This document shows positions 1 through 6,667 of a DNA stretch of 6,667 nt, in pieces. Made by a program: the position numbers and the translations under genes. Below the pieces are notes generated by a model. The model was not told the origin of the DNA. It saw nothing but the letters and a program-made list of their open reading frames with translations, and searched no databases. Source of the stretch: Bacteroidales bacterium (lineage in GTDB: Bacteria; Bacteroidota; Bacteroidia; Bacteroidales; UBA3663); contig JAEDEY010000099.1 of assembly GCA_016293065.1 (NCBI GenBank), positions 1-6,667 of the forward strand. The letters run 5' to 3'. The number at the start of each line of letters is the position of its first letter. Position 1 is the first letter of the stretch.

Positions 1-6
1 TTAATA

Positions 7-1524
7 ATGAAACATCTATTGTCATTCATATTCATCCTGCTTCCGTTTGTCCTTCAGGCTCAGAATGTGCTTGATGGCATCGAGTATTTGTATGAATCAC
101 AGATCTCGGTAAGCAGCCATAAGACTCCACTATGGCTCAATGCCAACAAGTACGGACTGAGCTCACTTGACAAGTCGAATGGATATGTGCGTGCTTTGGT
201 CAAGCGTGACATCAGTCGCGATGCCGATCGCAAGATTGGCTTTGGCTATGGTGTCGATTTTGTTTTGCCTTACAACTACCAGACCACCATCGCCATTCAG
301 CAGCTTTATGCCGAAGTGCGATACAAACGCATGACTCTAAGTCTTGGCAGCAAATGTCGGCCGATGAAGTTGAAAAACCAATCACTGAGCAGCGGTTCTC
401 AGGCATTGGGTATCAATGCTCGTCCAGTACCTCAGTTGCGCCTTGCCCTTGACGACTATTACTCTCTGCCATTCACTCGCGGCTGGCTTGCAGTCAAGGG
501 GCATTTTGCTTATGGATATATGACCGACGGACGTTGGCAGAAGGATTTTGCTGCCGAGTCGATGAAATGGACCGATGGCGCATTGTATCACAGCAAGGCC
601 GGTTACTTGAAAATTGGTAAAGAGGAACGCCCTGTGTCGTTCGAAATTGGTCTGGAAATGGCAACAGTCTTTGGCGGAACTGTGCATTGGTATGACGAAA
701 AGCAGAGAGAACAAGTCACATTCAAGGGTGGTCAAGGCTTGTCTGACTTCTTTCATGCCTTTATCCCTGGTGGCAGTGACTTTCAGGAGGACGAGAAAGG
801 CTATGTCAATGTCGAGGGAAATATGTTAGGCAGCTGGGTGGCGAGTCTCACCTACGACCATGAAGCGTTTTCCATCGCCCTCTATGCCGACCATTTCTTC
901 GAGGATCAGTCTGCCCTCTATCATCTAGGCACTTATGGCTATGGCGAGGACGGCGATTGGCAGAAACGCAATCACAAGCTCTATCTTTATCCTCTGAAGG
1001 ATGGAATGTTAGGCTTGGAAGTCGCATTGAAAAAGCAGGACTTCCTCAAGAATATCGTCTTGGAGTTCATCAACACTCGCTATCAGAGTGGTCCAATCTA
1101 CCACGACCATACACCCAACATCCACGACCAGATTGGCGGTATGGACAATTATTATAACCACCAGTTCTACCCAGGCTGGCAATACTATGGTCAGGTTATG
1201 GGCAATCCGCTTTACCTCTCTCCTATCTACAACAATGGAGAGCTCGAAATAAAGAACAATAGGTTCTTCGCATGGCATTTCGGATTCTCAGGTTCTGTAT
1301 CCGAACGTTTCCATTACCGCTTCCTTGGCACATGGCAGAAAGGCTTAGGCACTTATCGACAGCCCTTTTCTGTGGCACGAGAGAATGTCAGTCTTCTGCT
1401 TGAGACTGAGTATGCCTTGCCTTGTATCAAAGGTGTGTCACTCAAGGCGGCTTTCGGTATGGATCATGGCAAACTGCTTGGCAACAACAACGGAGTCCAA
1501 TTATCGGTTTTTTACTCGCGATGA
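7..1524 (+). CDS. Wzi-family outer-membrane β-barrel protein (capsule assembly Wzi-like)
   Basis: The product is 505 aa. Residues 1-18 form a clean signal peptide: Lys2, a hydrophobic core, and a VLQA|Q cleavage site. The rest is rich in alternating aromatic/polar stretches typical of outer-membrane β-strands, and it ends in an aromatic strand (LSVFYSR). The family signature lies at about residues 114-142: GSKxRPMKLKNQ, then SSGS, then GINARPVPQ. This matches, from memory, the Bacteroidota 'capsule assembly Wzi' family (Pfam Caps_assemb_Wzi); the length is close to E. coli Wzi (about 480 aa). Known for the family: E. coli Wzi is an outer-membrane lectin-like barrel that holds group 1 capsule at the surface. 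Inference: this protein binds or anchors a surface glycan, perhaps one acylated by the downstream genes. No other capsule genes are seen here, so 'capsule' is inherited from the family name. The ATG at 7 is chosen because it gives the signal peptide directly. The next gene starts 8 nt after the stop. Confidence 0.88.
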   Translation: MKHLLSFIFILLPFVLQAQNVLDGIEYLYESQISVSSHKTPLWLNANKYGLSSLDKSNGYVRALVKRDISRDADRKIGFGYGVDFVLPYNYQTTIAIQQLYAEVRYKRMTLSLGSKCRPMKLKNQSLSSGSQALGINARPVPQLRLALDDYYSLPFTRGWLAVKGHFAYGYMTDGRWQKDFAAESMKWTDGALYHSKAGYLKIGKEERPVSFEIGLEMATVFGGTVHWYDEKQREQVTFKGGQGLSDFFHAFIPGGSDFQEDEKGYVNVEGNMLGSWVASLTYDHEAFSIALYADHFFEDQSALYHLGTYGYGEDGDWQKRNHKLYLYPLKDGMLGLEVALKKQDFLKNIVLEFINTRYQSGPIYHDHTPNIHDQIGGMDNYYNHQFYPGWQYYGQVMGNPLYLSPIYNNGELEIKNNRFFAWHFGFSGSVSERFHYRFLGTWQKGLGTYRQPFSVARENVSLLLETEYALPCIKGVSLKAAFGMDHGKLLGNNNGVQLSVFYSR

Positions 1525-1532
1525 ATTAAAGC

Positions 1533-2000
1533 ATGAAGAAATATATGAGATCAGAACATAAGTCTATTTTCGATGGCGTGATTGTTTGTTTCTTGCTCGT
1601 GCTGCTCACTGCTTGCGATGGCTTTCAGGTGTCAGATAATGGCGACCTTGACGGCATGTGGCATCTTGTCGAGGTCGATTCATTGGCAAATCAGACAACT
1701 GCCGACTTCACCTATTGCGGCATTTACTGGAGTGTTCAGAGCGATCTGCTTGCTCTTGACGACAAGCTTGAGAGATACGAGTCATGCCTTCTTCGATTCA
1801 TCGGGTCAGATGGTCAGTTGCGAGTTTTCGACCCTTATGTCAACAACCGCGACGAAGGCGACATTCCGATTGCCGATGTTGCAAAGTTGTCTCCTTTTGG
1901 CATCAATGCAATCGAAGAGGTATTCGAAATAGAATCATTATCACGCAAGAAGATGATTCTGAAGAGTCAGTCACTACGATTACGTTTCAAGAAATATTGA
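1533..2000 (+). CDS. Lipocalin-like domain lipoprotein
   Basis: The product is 155 aa. The N-terminus has a charged segment (residues 1-10), a hydrophobic core (about 16-25) and a lipobox LLTAC with the lipidated Cys at residue 28. It should be cut by signal peptidase II and anchored in a membrane; sorting to the outer membrane or cell surface is inferred. Residues about 38-155 look like one small β-rich domain that opens with LDGMWHLVEVDSL, the G-x-W entry typical of lipocalin/calycin folds. It resembles Bacteroidales proteins usually named 'lipocalin-like domain-containing'. Lipocalins bind small hydrophobic ligands, but no ligand can be read from this sequence. The gene lies 8 nt after the Wzi-like gene and 1 nt before the next start, so co-expression is very likely. 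A second in-frame ATG at 1545 would shorten the n-region by four residues without removing the lipobox; 1533 is preferred because it keeps the Lys residues. A partner role for the Wzi-like barrel is a guess from position. Confidence 0.8.
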   Translation: MKKYMRSEHKSIFDGVIVCFLLVLLTACDGFQVSDNGDLDGMWHLVEVDSLANQTTADFTYCGIYWSVQSDLLALDDKLERYESCLLRFIGSDGQLRVFDPYVNNRDEGDIPIADVAKLSPFGINAIEEVFEIESLSRKKMILKSQSLRLRFKKY

Positions 2001-2001
2001 T

Positions 2002-3447
2002 ATGAAAGCATATAAGACCGTTATTTTCATTTCATGTGTCATAGCAATGCTTGCCCTTGTCTCTTGGTCTTTCCCATCAGATGGAATCAGGGCAGGCGAG
2101 CTAACTCTAAGGTTTCCGTCTCTTAATGAGGTGCTTGCCACCGAAGAAGAGGCTGACGAAGAACCGCTGCTTTCTCCAGAGGAACTGCTACAGCAACGTC
2201 TCGATGCCATATTGGCAGCAAAGGACAATGAATATCTCGACTATATTCTTTCGAGCGAGGCACGTTTCCATCTGCCCGATAGCGACTTGACCTATTTCGA
2301 CGATTTCTTCGTGCGTCTTGAGCATTGTGGCAAGCAGCTGATACGCATTGTTCATTATGGAGACTCTCAGCTTGAGGAAGATCGCATCACGTCGTTTCTC
2401 CGAGAGAATGTTCAGGCAAAGTTCGGTGGCTCGGGCATAGGTATGCTCCCTGCCGTGCCAAAGAGCGGAGCTACATTGACAGTGGCTCATAGCATCAATC
2501 CGACCGACCGCATCCCTTATTATCTGGCCTATGGCCCAGCTTCTTCTCGTGCTTCTCATAACCGTTATGGCCCTATGGGACAGATTGCCCATATCGACAC
2601 CACCACGGTCATAAATTTCCGCACTCGTCAGCCCAACGTCTTTCCTCATTGCCAGACATTCCAGCGCATTCGTGTACGTATTCAGGGCTACGGTTCGATG
2701 ACCTTCATTGCGGGCAACAACCGTGTTAAGCTGACTTGCGACACCGCGCGATATAAGGAAGGCACTCGCGTATATGAAGCCCTGCTCCCATCGCCAGTCA
2801 AGACTGGTTCGCTTGTCATAAGTGGTGAGATGGATGTGCAGTCTATACAGCTCGACGGCACCAAGGGTGTCGTAGTCGATAATGTGGCTATGCGAGGCTG
2901 CTCAGGCACGATGTTCACATCCATCGAACGCAAGTCGATCGAGAGTTTCTTCAAAGACGAGAACGTCGCTCTCATCATACTTCAGTTTGGCGGCAATTCC
3001 ATGCCTTACGCCAAGAGCGAAGCAGCTATCGAAAAGTTCTGCCGAGACACACGCCGTCAGATTGACTTCTTCCACAAGATTGCACCCGATGCCAAGATTC
3101 TCTACATCGGTCCTTCAGATATGGCCACTTCCATCGCTGGCGAGATGCACACCTATCCGCATCTTCCTGCATTTGTCGAGGCACTGCAAACCACTGTGAC
3201 ACAGTCGGGTGCGGCTTTCTGGAATATGTTCGAGGCAATGGGTGGCAAGGGTTCTATGGCTCAATGGGTCAAGACCAGTCCGCAGCTTGCCGGAGCCGAC
3301 CATATCCACTTCACTCAGAAGGGCGCTCAGCGAATATCTGAGATTCTTAACGGCACATTCGACATCTACTATAACTACTATCGATTCCGCAATTATGACC
3401 GCTATAGCATGGCTGACAGTATTTCTGCTGTCTGTGACTCCATTTGA
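2002..3447 (+). CDS. Membrane-anchored SGNH/GDSL-family hydrolase or acyltransferase (first of pair)
   Basis: The product is 481 aa. Residues 5-24 are a hydrophobic signal peptide or signal anchor, so the catalytic part is exported to the periplasm. An acidic linker follows (about 47-61, TEEEADEEP), then a probable helix, then the SGNH domain. Block I is HYGDSQ with nucleophile Ser122; a block II-like RGCSG lies at 298-302; block III is QFGGN with Asn332; block V is DHIHF with Asp433 and His436. All four key positions are present, so activity is expected. Between block I and block II lies a long β-rich insertion (about 220-290), the layout known from Neisseria Ape1, where a CBM35-like module interrupts the SGNH fold. 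Known relatives act as O-acetyl esterases or, in MBOAT-linked systems, as O-acetyltransferases. Which one this is cannot be told. Its start is 1 nt after the lipoprotein stop, and its last 53 nt also encode the start of the second SGNH gene. The C-terminus beyond about residue 455 is Tyr/Arg-rich with no recognised domain. Confidence 0.85.
   Translation: MKAYKTVIFISCVIAMLALVSWSFPSDGIRAGELTLRFPSLNEVLATEEEADEEPLLSPEELLQQRLDAILAAKDNEYLDYILSSEARFHLPDSDLTYFDDFFVRLEHCGKQLIRIVHYGDSQLEEDRITSFLRENVQAKFGGSGIGMLPAVPKSGATLTVAHSINPTDRIPYYLAYGPASSRASHNRYGPMGQIAHIDTTTVINFRTRQPNVFPHCQTFQRIRVRIQGYGSMTFIAGNNRVKLTCDTARYKEGTRVYEALLPSPVKTGSLVISGEMDVQSIQLDGTKGVVVDNVAMRGCSGTMFTSIERKSIESFFKDENVALIILQFGGNSMPYAKSEAAIEKFCRDTRRQIDFFHKIAPDAKILYIGPSDMATSIAGEMHTYPHLPAFVEALQTTVTQSGAAFWNMFEAMGGKGSMAQWVKTSPQLAGADHIHFTQKGAQRISEILNGTFDIYYNYYRFRNYDRYSMADSISAVCDSI
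3395..3447 (+). other. Overlapping coding segment of the two SGNH genes
   Basis: These 53 nt are read in two frames. One encodes the Arg/Tyr-containing last 17 residues of the first SGNH protein plus its stop. The other, shifted by one base, encodes the first residues of the second protein, including its membrane anchor. No strong ribosome-binding sequence precedes the ATG, as is usual in Bacteroidota, so translation of the second gene probably depends on ribosomes finishing the first. The call rests on choosing 3395 as the start. Confidence 0.65.
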
Positions 3448-4645
3448 AAAAAAACTTATAAACTGGCTAAAAGTTCCGCGTCAGGATAATTATGCCTGCG
3501 TGAATGACTCTCTCCACGGCTCACTCTATTACCCTGGAAACCGTTCGGGCATGGAGCATTTTTATCAATGTCTTGATTCAATGCTTACTGACGGCTGCAA
3601 TGTCAATATCCTGCACATTGGAGGCAGTCATGTTCAGGCTGGAGATTTCTCTGGTCAGATGCGCAGCAACTTCTCGCGTCTTGGCGAATCGACCATTAGC
3701 GACCGTGGCATGATTTTCCCATTCAAGGTGCTTAAGAGCAATGGTCCTTGGAACTACTTCGTCCAATACACAGGCGAATGGGGTCGTTCGCGCTGTGTAT
3801 CCGAAACACCAGATGTATCTCTTGGCCTTTCTGGTGCTGCTGCCATAGCCAAAGACCCTAACGACTCTGTGTCGTTTGACTTCCGTGGTGATATGCGCTG
3901 GGCTTTCAACCGTCTTCGCATCATCGGCGAGCCATCTTCTCCTGAGGTCTGCCCTATCATCATCACCGACTCCGATACTCTCAGTTTTGTTGCTCGCGAT
4001 GAGGCTCACGAGAGCTATATCTTCGACCTTGGAGAAGAAAAGAACTCTTTCCAGTTGGCATTTCGTGGACTTGACTCGGCTCAGTTTGTGCTTCGTGGCA
4101 TCATGCCCACCAACGACCGTGAGGGTATTGTCTATACAGAATCAGGTGTCAATGGCGCATCTGTTCCTTCATGGCTTCGTTGTACGAAATTCAAGCAGGA
4201 TCTTTCGCTCATCCCTCCCGACCTTGTCATCTTCGGAATCGGCATCAACGATGCCAATGTGCCCGAAAAAGAATTCAACCCTGAAGAGTTCAAGGCCAAC
4301 TATCGCACTCTCATTGGCAGGATTCGCGAGGTGAGTCCAGCGTGCTCATTCCTCTTCATTACCAACAACGACTGCTACCTTAGTCTCCGTCGTAAGCGCA
4401 AGCGTTTCAATCCCAACACAGCAAAGGCACATCAGGCTTTCATCGACCTTGCCAAGGAATATAATAGTTGTGTCTTCGATGTCTATTCGCTGATGGGAGG
4501 CTTCAAGTCGAGCGATAAATGGCTCAAGGCAAAGCTCATGAAGCGCGACCATATACACTTCACTCGCGAAGGCTATCAGCTCCTCGGCGACATTCTTTAC
4601 AATTCCATTATCGATGATTACTTCGTGCAAAGAGAAAAGAAATAA
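3395..4645 (+). CDS. Second SGNH/GDSL-family protein, GGS variant (Ape1/PatB-like layout)
   Basis: The product is 416 aa from the ATG at 3395. This start lies inside the previous gene but is preferred because it gives an N-terminal hydrophobic segment (residues 2-18, TAIAWLTVFLLSVTPF), a probable signal anchor. The same frame stays open upstream to 3209, but that part is a shadow of the first SGNH gene. No later ATG keeps the hydrophobic segment. SGNH blocks: block I HIGGSHVQ with Ser78, where the usual GDS Asp is Gly77; block II GVNGA at 251-255; block III GIND with Asn285; block V DHIHF with Asp385 and His388. A β-rich insertion (about 135-245) between blocks I and II again suggests the Ape1-type interrupted fold. 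Ser, Asn, Asp and His are kept, so it is probably active in the periplasm. It is a diverged paralogue of the upstream protein. The stop codon directly abuts the MBOAT start, which suggests it works with that membrane protein, as AlgJ/AlgX or PatB do with theirs. Transferase versus esterase is unresolved. Confidence 0.83.
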   Translation: MTAIAWLTVFLLSVTPFEKKLINWLKVPRQDNYACVNDSLHGSLYYPGNRSGMEHFYQCLDSMLTDGCNVNILHIGGSHVQAGDFSGQMRSNFSRLGESTISDRGMIFPFKVLKSNGPWNYFVQYTGEWGRSRCVSETPDVSLGLSGAAAIAKDPNDSVSFDFRGDMRWAFNRLRIIGEPSSPEVCPIIITDSDTLSFVARDEAHESYIFDLGEEKNSFQLAFRGLDSAQFVLRGIMPTNDREGIVYTESGVNGASVPSWLRCTKFKQDLSLIPPDLVIFGIGINDANVPEKEFNPEEFKANYRTLIGRIREVSPACSFLFITNNDCYLSLRRKRKRFNPNTAKAHQAFIDLAKEYNSCVFDVYSLMGGFKSSDKWLKAKLMKRDHIHFTREGYQLLGDILYNSIIDDYFVQREKK

Positions 4646-6502
4646 ATGTTGCAGTTATTCGAATATATAAAGGGCATTTTTGCTTTCGACCCCAACAGCC
4701 CGTTGCTGTTCACTCATTTTCAGTTCTGGGCTTTCTTTGCGATAGTCTTCGCTCTGTTTGCGCTTTTCCAGAGCAGGACGTTGCTGCGCAATGCCTATCT
4801 GTTTTTTGTCAGCCTGCTGTTCTATTACAAGACCAGCGGACTGTTCGTAGGTCTTTTGGTGTTTGTCACTATTTCCGATTTCTTCATCGCTCGTGGCATC
4901 TATCATTTCCGCGACAGGTCGCTTGTGGTCAAGCGCTTGCTCCTTTGTCTGTCGGTCATCATCGACCTTGGCATACTCTGTTATTTCAAATATGCCTATT
5001 TCTTTGCCGATGTCGTCAACCAGCTGTTTGGCACCAGTTTAGAGGTCTCCAACATCGCTGCTGCATGGGCCAACGATATGACCGGCAGCAACTTCTTCAG
5101 CATCGATCGCATCATCCTCCCTGTGGGTATCTCTTTCTATACCTTCCAGGTCATCAGCTACACTGCCGATGTTTATAAGGGCTTGGTCAAGCCTGTGCGC
5201 AACATCCTCGACTTCGGCTTTTATGTGAGCTTCTTTCCGCAGCTCGTGGCTGGCCCTATCGTCAAGGCGAGCGACTTCATCCCGCAGCTCTATCGTCGAT
5301 ATTCGTTGAGCCGGATGCAGTTTGGCATGGCCGTGTTCTGGATTCTCAATGGTCTTGCCAAGAAGATCATCCTCAGCGACTATCTTGCAGTCAACTTCAT
5401 CGACCGAGTCTTTAACAACCCTCAGTTCTTCGGAGGCTTCGAAAATCTCTCGGCACTCTTCCTCTATTCTCTTCAGGTCTATGCCGATTTCTCGGGTTAC
5501 ACCGACATCGCTATCGGCTTGTCTCTGCTCATGGGCTTCTATCTGCCGCTCAATTTCAATTCGCCCTATAAAGCTCAGAATGCAGGCAACTTCTGGAAAC
5601 GCTGGCACATCTCGTTGTCTCGCTGGCTTCAGACCTATCTCTACATCCCTCTTGGTGGCAACCGCAACATCACCTTCGGAACATATTTCTGGATTTCTAC
5701 CATCACTCTGATAGCCCTTATCCTTTCGGGAAATCTATATGTGGCACTCACTGTCCTTGCACTTGCGCTTGCCGTCATCTTCACAGCTTGGCGTTATCCT
5801 GAGAAGCGCAAGCACATCTATGCCAACCTCAATTCGATGATCACCATGCTTCTCGGTGGTCTGTGGCATGGGGCAAGCATGAACTTCATGATATGGGGCG
5901 GACTGAATGGTATCGGCATGGTCATCTTCAAGTTCTGGCGCGATATGTCACTTCTCAGCCGTGCTCTTGTCCCTACTCTTCTTTCGGTCGTGCTTTATGT
6001 TCTCAAGCTTTATTCATTCTTGCCACTATGGAATCTTCTGCTCTTCTTCATGCTCTTCATCGCAGCAAGTGCATGGATTCGTTATATCTATAATCTCGCC
6101 GGTTGCAAGAATCCATTGACCTGGCTCAATCGTGGATGGTCGATTTTGGTCACTTTCACCTTCATCACCTTCACCCGACTTTTTTTCCGTTCGGGATCCA
6201 ACCTCGACCCTGCCATTGCCAACGAAACGGCGTGGGGTATTGCCAAAGACATGATCAACAGCATAGGCACTCAGTGGAATGTCAATGTCCTCGATGTCAT
6301 CTCTGCCTATCGCAGTGTCTTCATACTCTTTGTGCTTGGCATGATCATCCATTGGCTTCCCACACGCTTCAAGCGTCGCTATCGCATCTGCTTTGCCAAG
6401 ATGCCATTGCCTCTCATGGCAATAGTCACAGTTCTCATCATCTTCATCTGCTATCAGTTTGTGACAGCCGAGATGCAGCCTTTCATCTATTTCCAATTCT
6501 GA
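4646..6502 (+). CDS. MBOAT-family membrane O-acyltransferase (AlgI/DltB-like)
   Basis: The product is 618 aa, strongly hydrophobic with many membrane segments (for example about 21-41, 65-85, 97-120, and two near the C-terminus). Family marks in order: AGPIV (202-206), YADFSGYTDIAIG (from 279), FWKRWHISLS with His321, YLYIPLGGNR ending at 340, and MLLGGLWHGAS with the invariant MBOAT His408, then WGGLNG. The protein ends PFIYFQF, as many bacterial AlgI-like members do. Known role: such proteins take an acyl group, usually acetyl, from a cytoplasmic donor and pass it across the inner membrane to a periplasmic acceptor enzyme. Here the likely acceptors are one or both SGNH proteins encoded just upstream. 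The start ATG immediately follows the TAA of the second SGNH gene (0 nt gap). The length is about 100 aa above the roughly 500 aa usual for AlgI. Part of the excess is a hydrophobic insertion at about 341-393, between the GGNR motif and the catalytic His region. Family assignment is very secure; the acyl group and the polymer are not known. Confidence 0.93.
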   Translation: MLQLFEYIKGIFAFDPNSPLLFTHFQFWAFFAIVFALFALFQSRTLLRNAYLFFVSLLFYYKTSGLFVGLLVFVTISDFFIARGIYHFRDRSLVVKRLLLCLSVIIDLGILCYFKYAYFFADVVNQLFGTSLEVSNIAAAWANDMTGSNFFSIDRIILPVGISFYTFQVISYTADVYKGLVKPVRNILDFGFYVSFFPQLVAGPIVKASDFIPQLYRRYSLSRMQFGMAVFWILNGLAKKIILSDYLAVNFIDRVFNNPQFFGGFENLSALFLYSLQVYADFSGYTDIAIGLSLLMGFYLPLNFNSPYKAQNAGNFWKRWHISLSRWLQTYLYIPLGGNRNITFGTYFWISTITLIALILSGNLYVALTVLALALAVIFTAWRYPEKRKHIYANLNSMITMLLGGLWHGASMNFMIWGGLNGIGMVIFKFWRDMSLLSRALVPTLLSVVLYVLKLYSFLPLWNLLLFFMLFIAASAWIRYIYNLAGCKNPLTWLNRGWSILVTFTFITFTRLFFRSGSNLDPAIANETAWGIAKDMINSIGTQWNVNVLDVISAYRSVFILFVLGMIIHWLPTRFKRRYRICFAKMPLPLMAIVTVLIIFICYQFVTAEMQPFIYFQF

Positions 6503-6553
6503 TCTATTCTTTTTTCAATAGATTGCCAAAACTATAAAAACATAGCAATGAAC

Positions 6554-6590
6554 CCAGCTGTCTTTGTACCTTGCAACGGCAGCTGGTTTT
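6554..6590 (+). terminator. Candidate rho-independent terminator
   Basis: The arms at 6554-6562 and 6578-6586 (CCAGCTGTC and GGCAGCTGG) form a 9-bp stem with one T·G pair. The loop is 15 nt, and TTTT follows at 6587-6590. It lies 51 nt after the MBOAT stop, where the operon would end. The T-run is short and the loop is large, so efficiency is uncertain. On the minus strand the nearest T-run lies 11 nt or more beyond the stem, so bidirectional use is less likely. Confidence 0.45.
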
Positions 6591-6667
6591 GTGATGTTGT
6601 GTTAGATTCCTATACGAAGATTCTGAGGTCTGCCATTGTCTATTTGTTGTTTCCCATATCTTCTGTT

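Noticed and set aside
928..1355. Short repeated string TAGGCACTTAT in the Wzi-like gene
   Set aside because: Two copies of 11 bases, at 928 and about 1346, fall in coding sequence for similar Gly-Thr-Tyr β-strand residues; no further copies or spacing pattern suggest a functional repeat.
3209..3394. N-terminal extension of the second SGNH gene, open from ATG 3209
   Set aside because: The extra 62 residues overlap the first SGNH gene deeply, show no domain, and would bury the hydrophobic anchor that begins at the 3395 start.
5039..5608. Long minus-strand open frame (189 codons) opposite the MBOAT gene
   Set aside because: It is antisense to a clearly conserved membrane protein and its charged composition is the expected mirror of hydrophobic codons on the other strand.
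6502..6523. Perfect 7-bp inverted repeat (ATCTATT/AATAGAT) right after the MBOAT stop
   Set aside because: The stem is AT-rich and weak and the T-run sits in its loop instead of after it, so it is a poor terminator.
6563..6577. TTTGTACCTTGCAAC, resembling a Bacteroidota -7 element (TAnnTTTG)
   Set aside because: It lacks one T of the consensus, sits in the loop of the candidate terminator, and no gene start follows on the + strand before the window ends.

Overview
The window holds a compact set of five genes, all on the + strand and running almost end to end from base 7 to base 6502. The composition, outer-membrane β-barrel style, lipoprotein type and lack of clear Shine-Dalgarno sequences suggest Bacteroidota, most likely order Bacteroidales (Prevotella/Bacteroides-like). 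The genus cannot be fixed from this sequence.

Layout: (1) 7-1524, a Wzi-family outer-membrane β-barrel (Pfam 'capsule assembly Wzi' type). (2) 1533-2000, a small lipoprotein with a lipocalin-like domain. (3) 2002-3447, an N-terminally anchored SGNH/GDSL-family protein. (4) 3395-4645, a second, diverged SGNH-family protein whose start lies 53 nt inside the previous gene. (5) 4646-6502, a polytopic MBOAT-family O-acyltransferase (AlgI/DltB-like). Junctions are +8, +1, -53 and 0 nt, which argues for one transcript with translational coupling. No promoter is visible because the window opens six bases before gene 1. Bases 6503-6667 are non-coding as far as can be supported. They hold a candidate hairpin terminator (6554-6590) and possibly the tail of a convergent minus-strand gene.

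How the genes may work together (inference): MBOAT proteins pass acyl groups across the inner membrane. SGNH partners in known systems (AlgJ/AlgX, PatB, WssF-type) then place the acetyl group on an exported polymer, or remove it (Ape1-type). The Wzi-like barrel and the lipocalin-like lipoprotein would supply outer-membrane components. The set therefore reads as a candidate O-acylation and surface-attachment system for an envelope or capsular glycan. The window contains no glycosyltransferase, Wza/Wzc or polymerase gene, so the polymer being modified is unknown. The most interesting points are the co-transcription of an outer-membrane Wzi-like protein with a two-SGNH/MBOAT acylation module, the GDS-to-GGS change in the second SGNH protein, the overlapping SGNH genes, and an extra hydrophobic insertion in the MBOAT protein.
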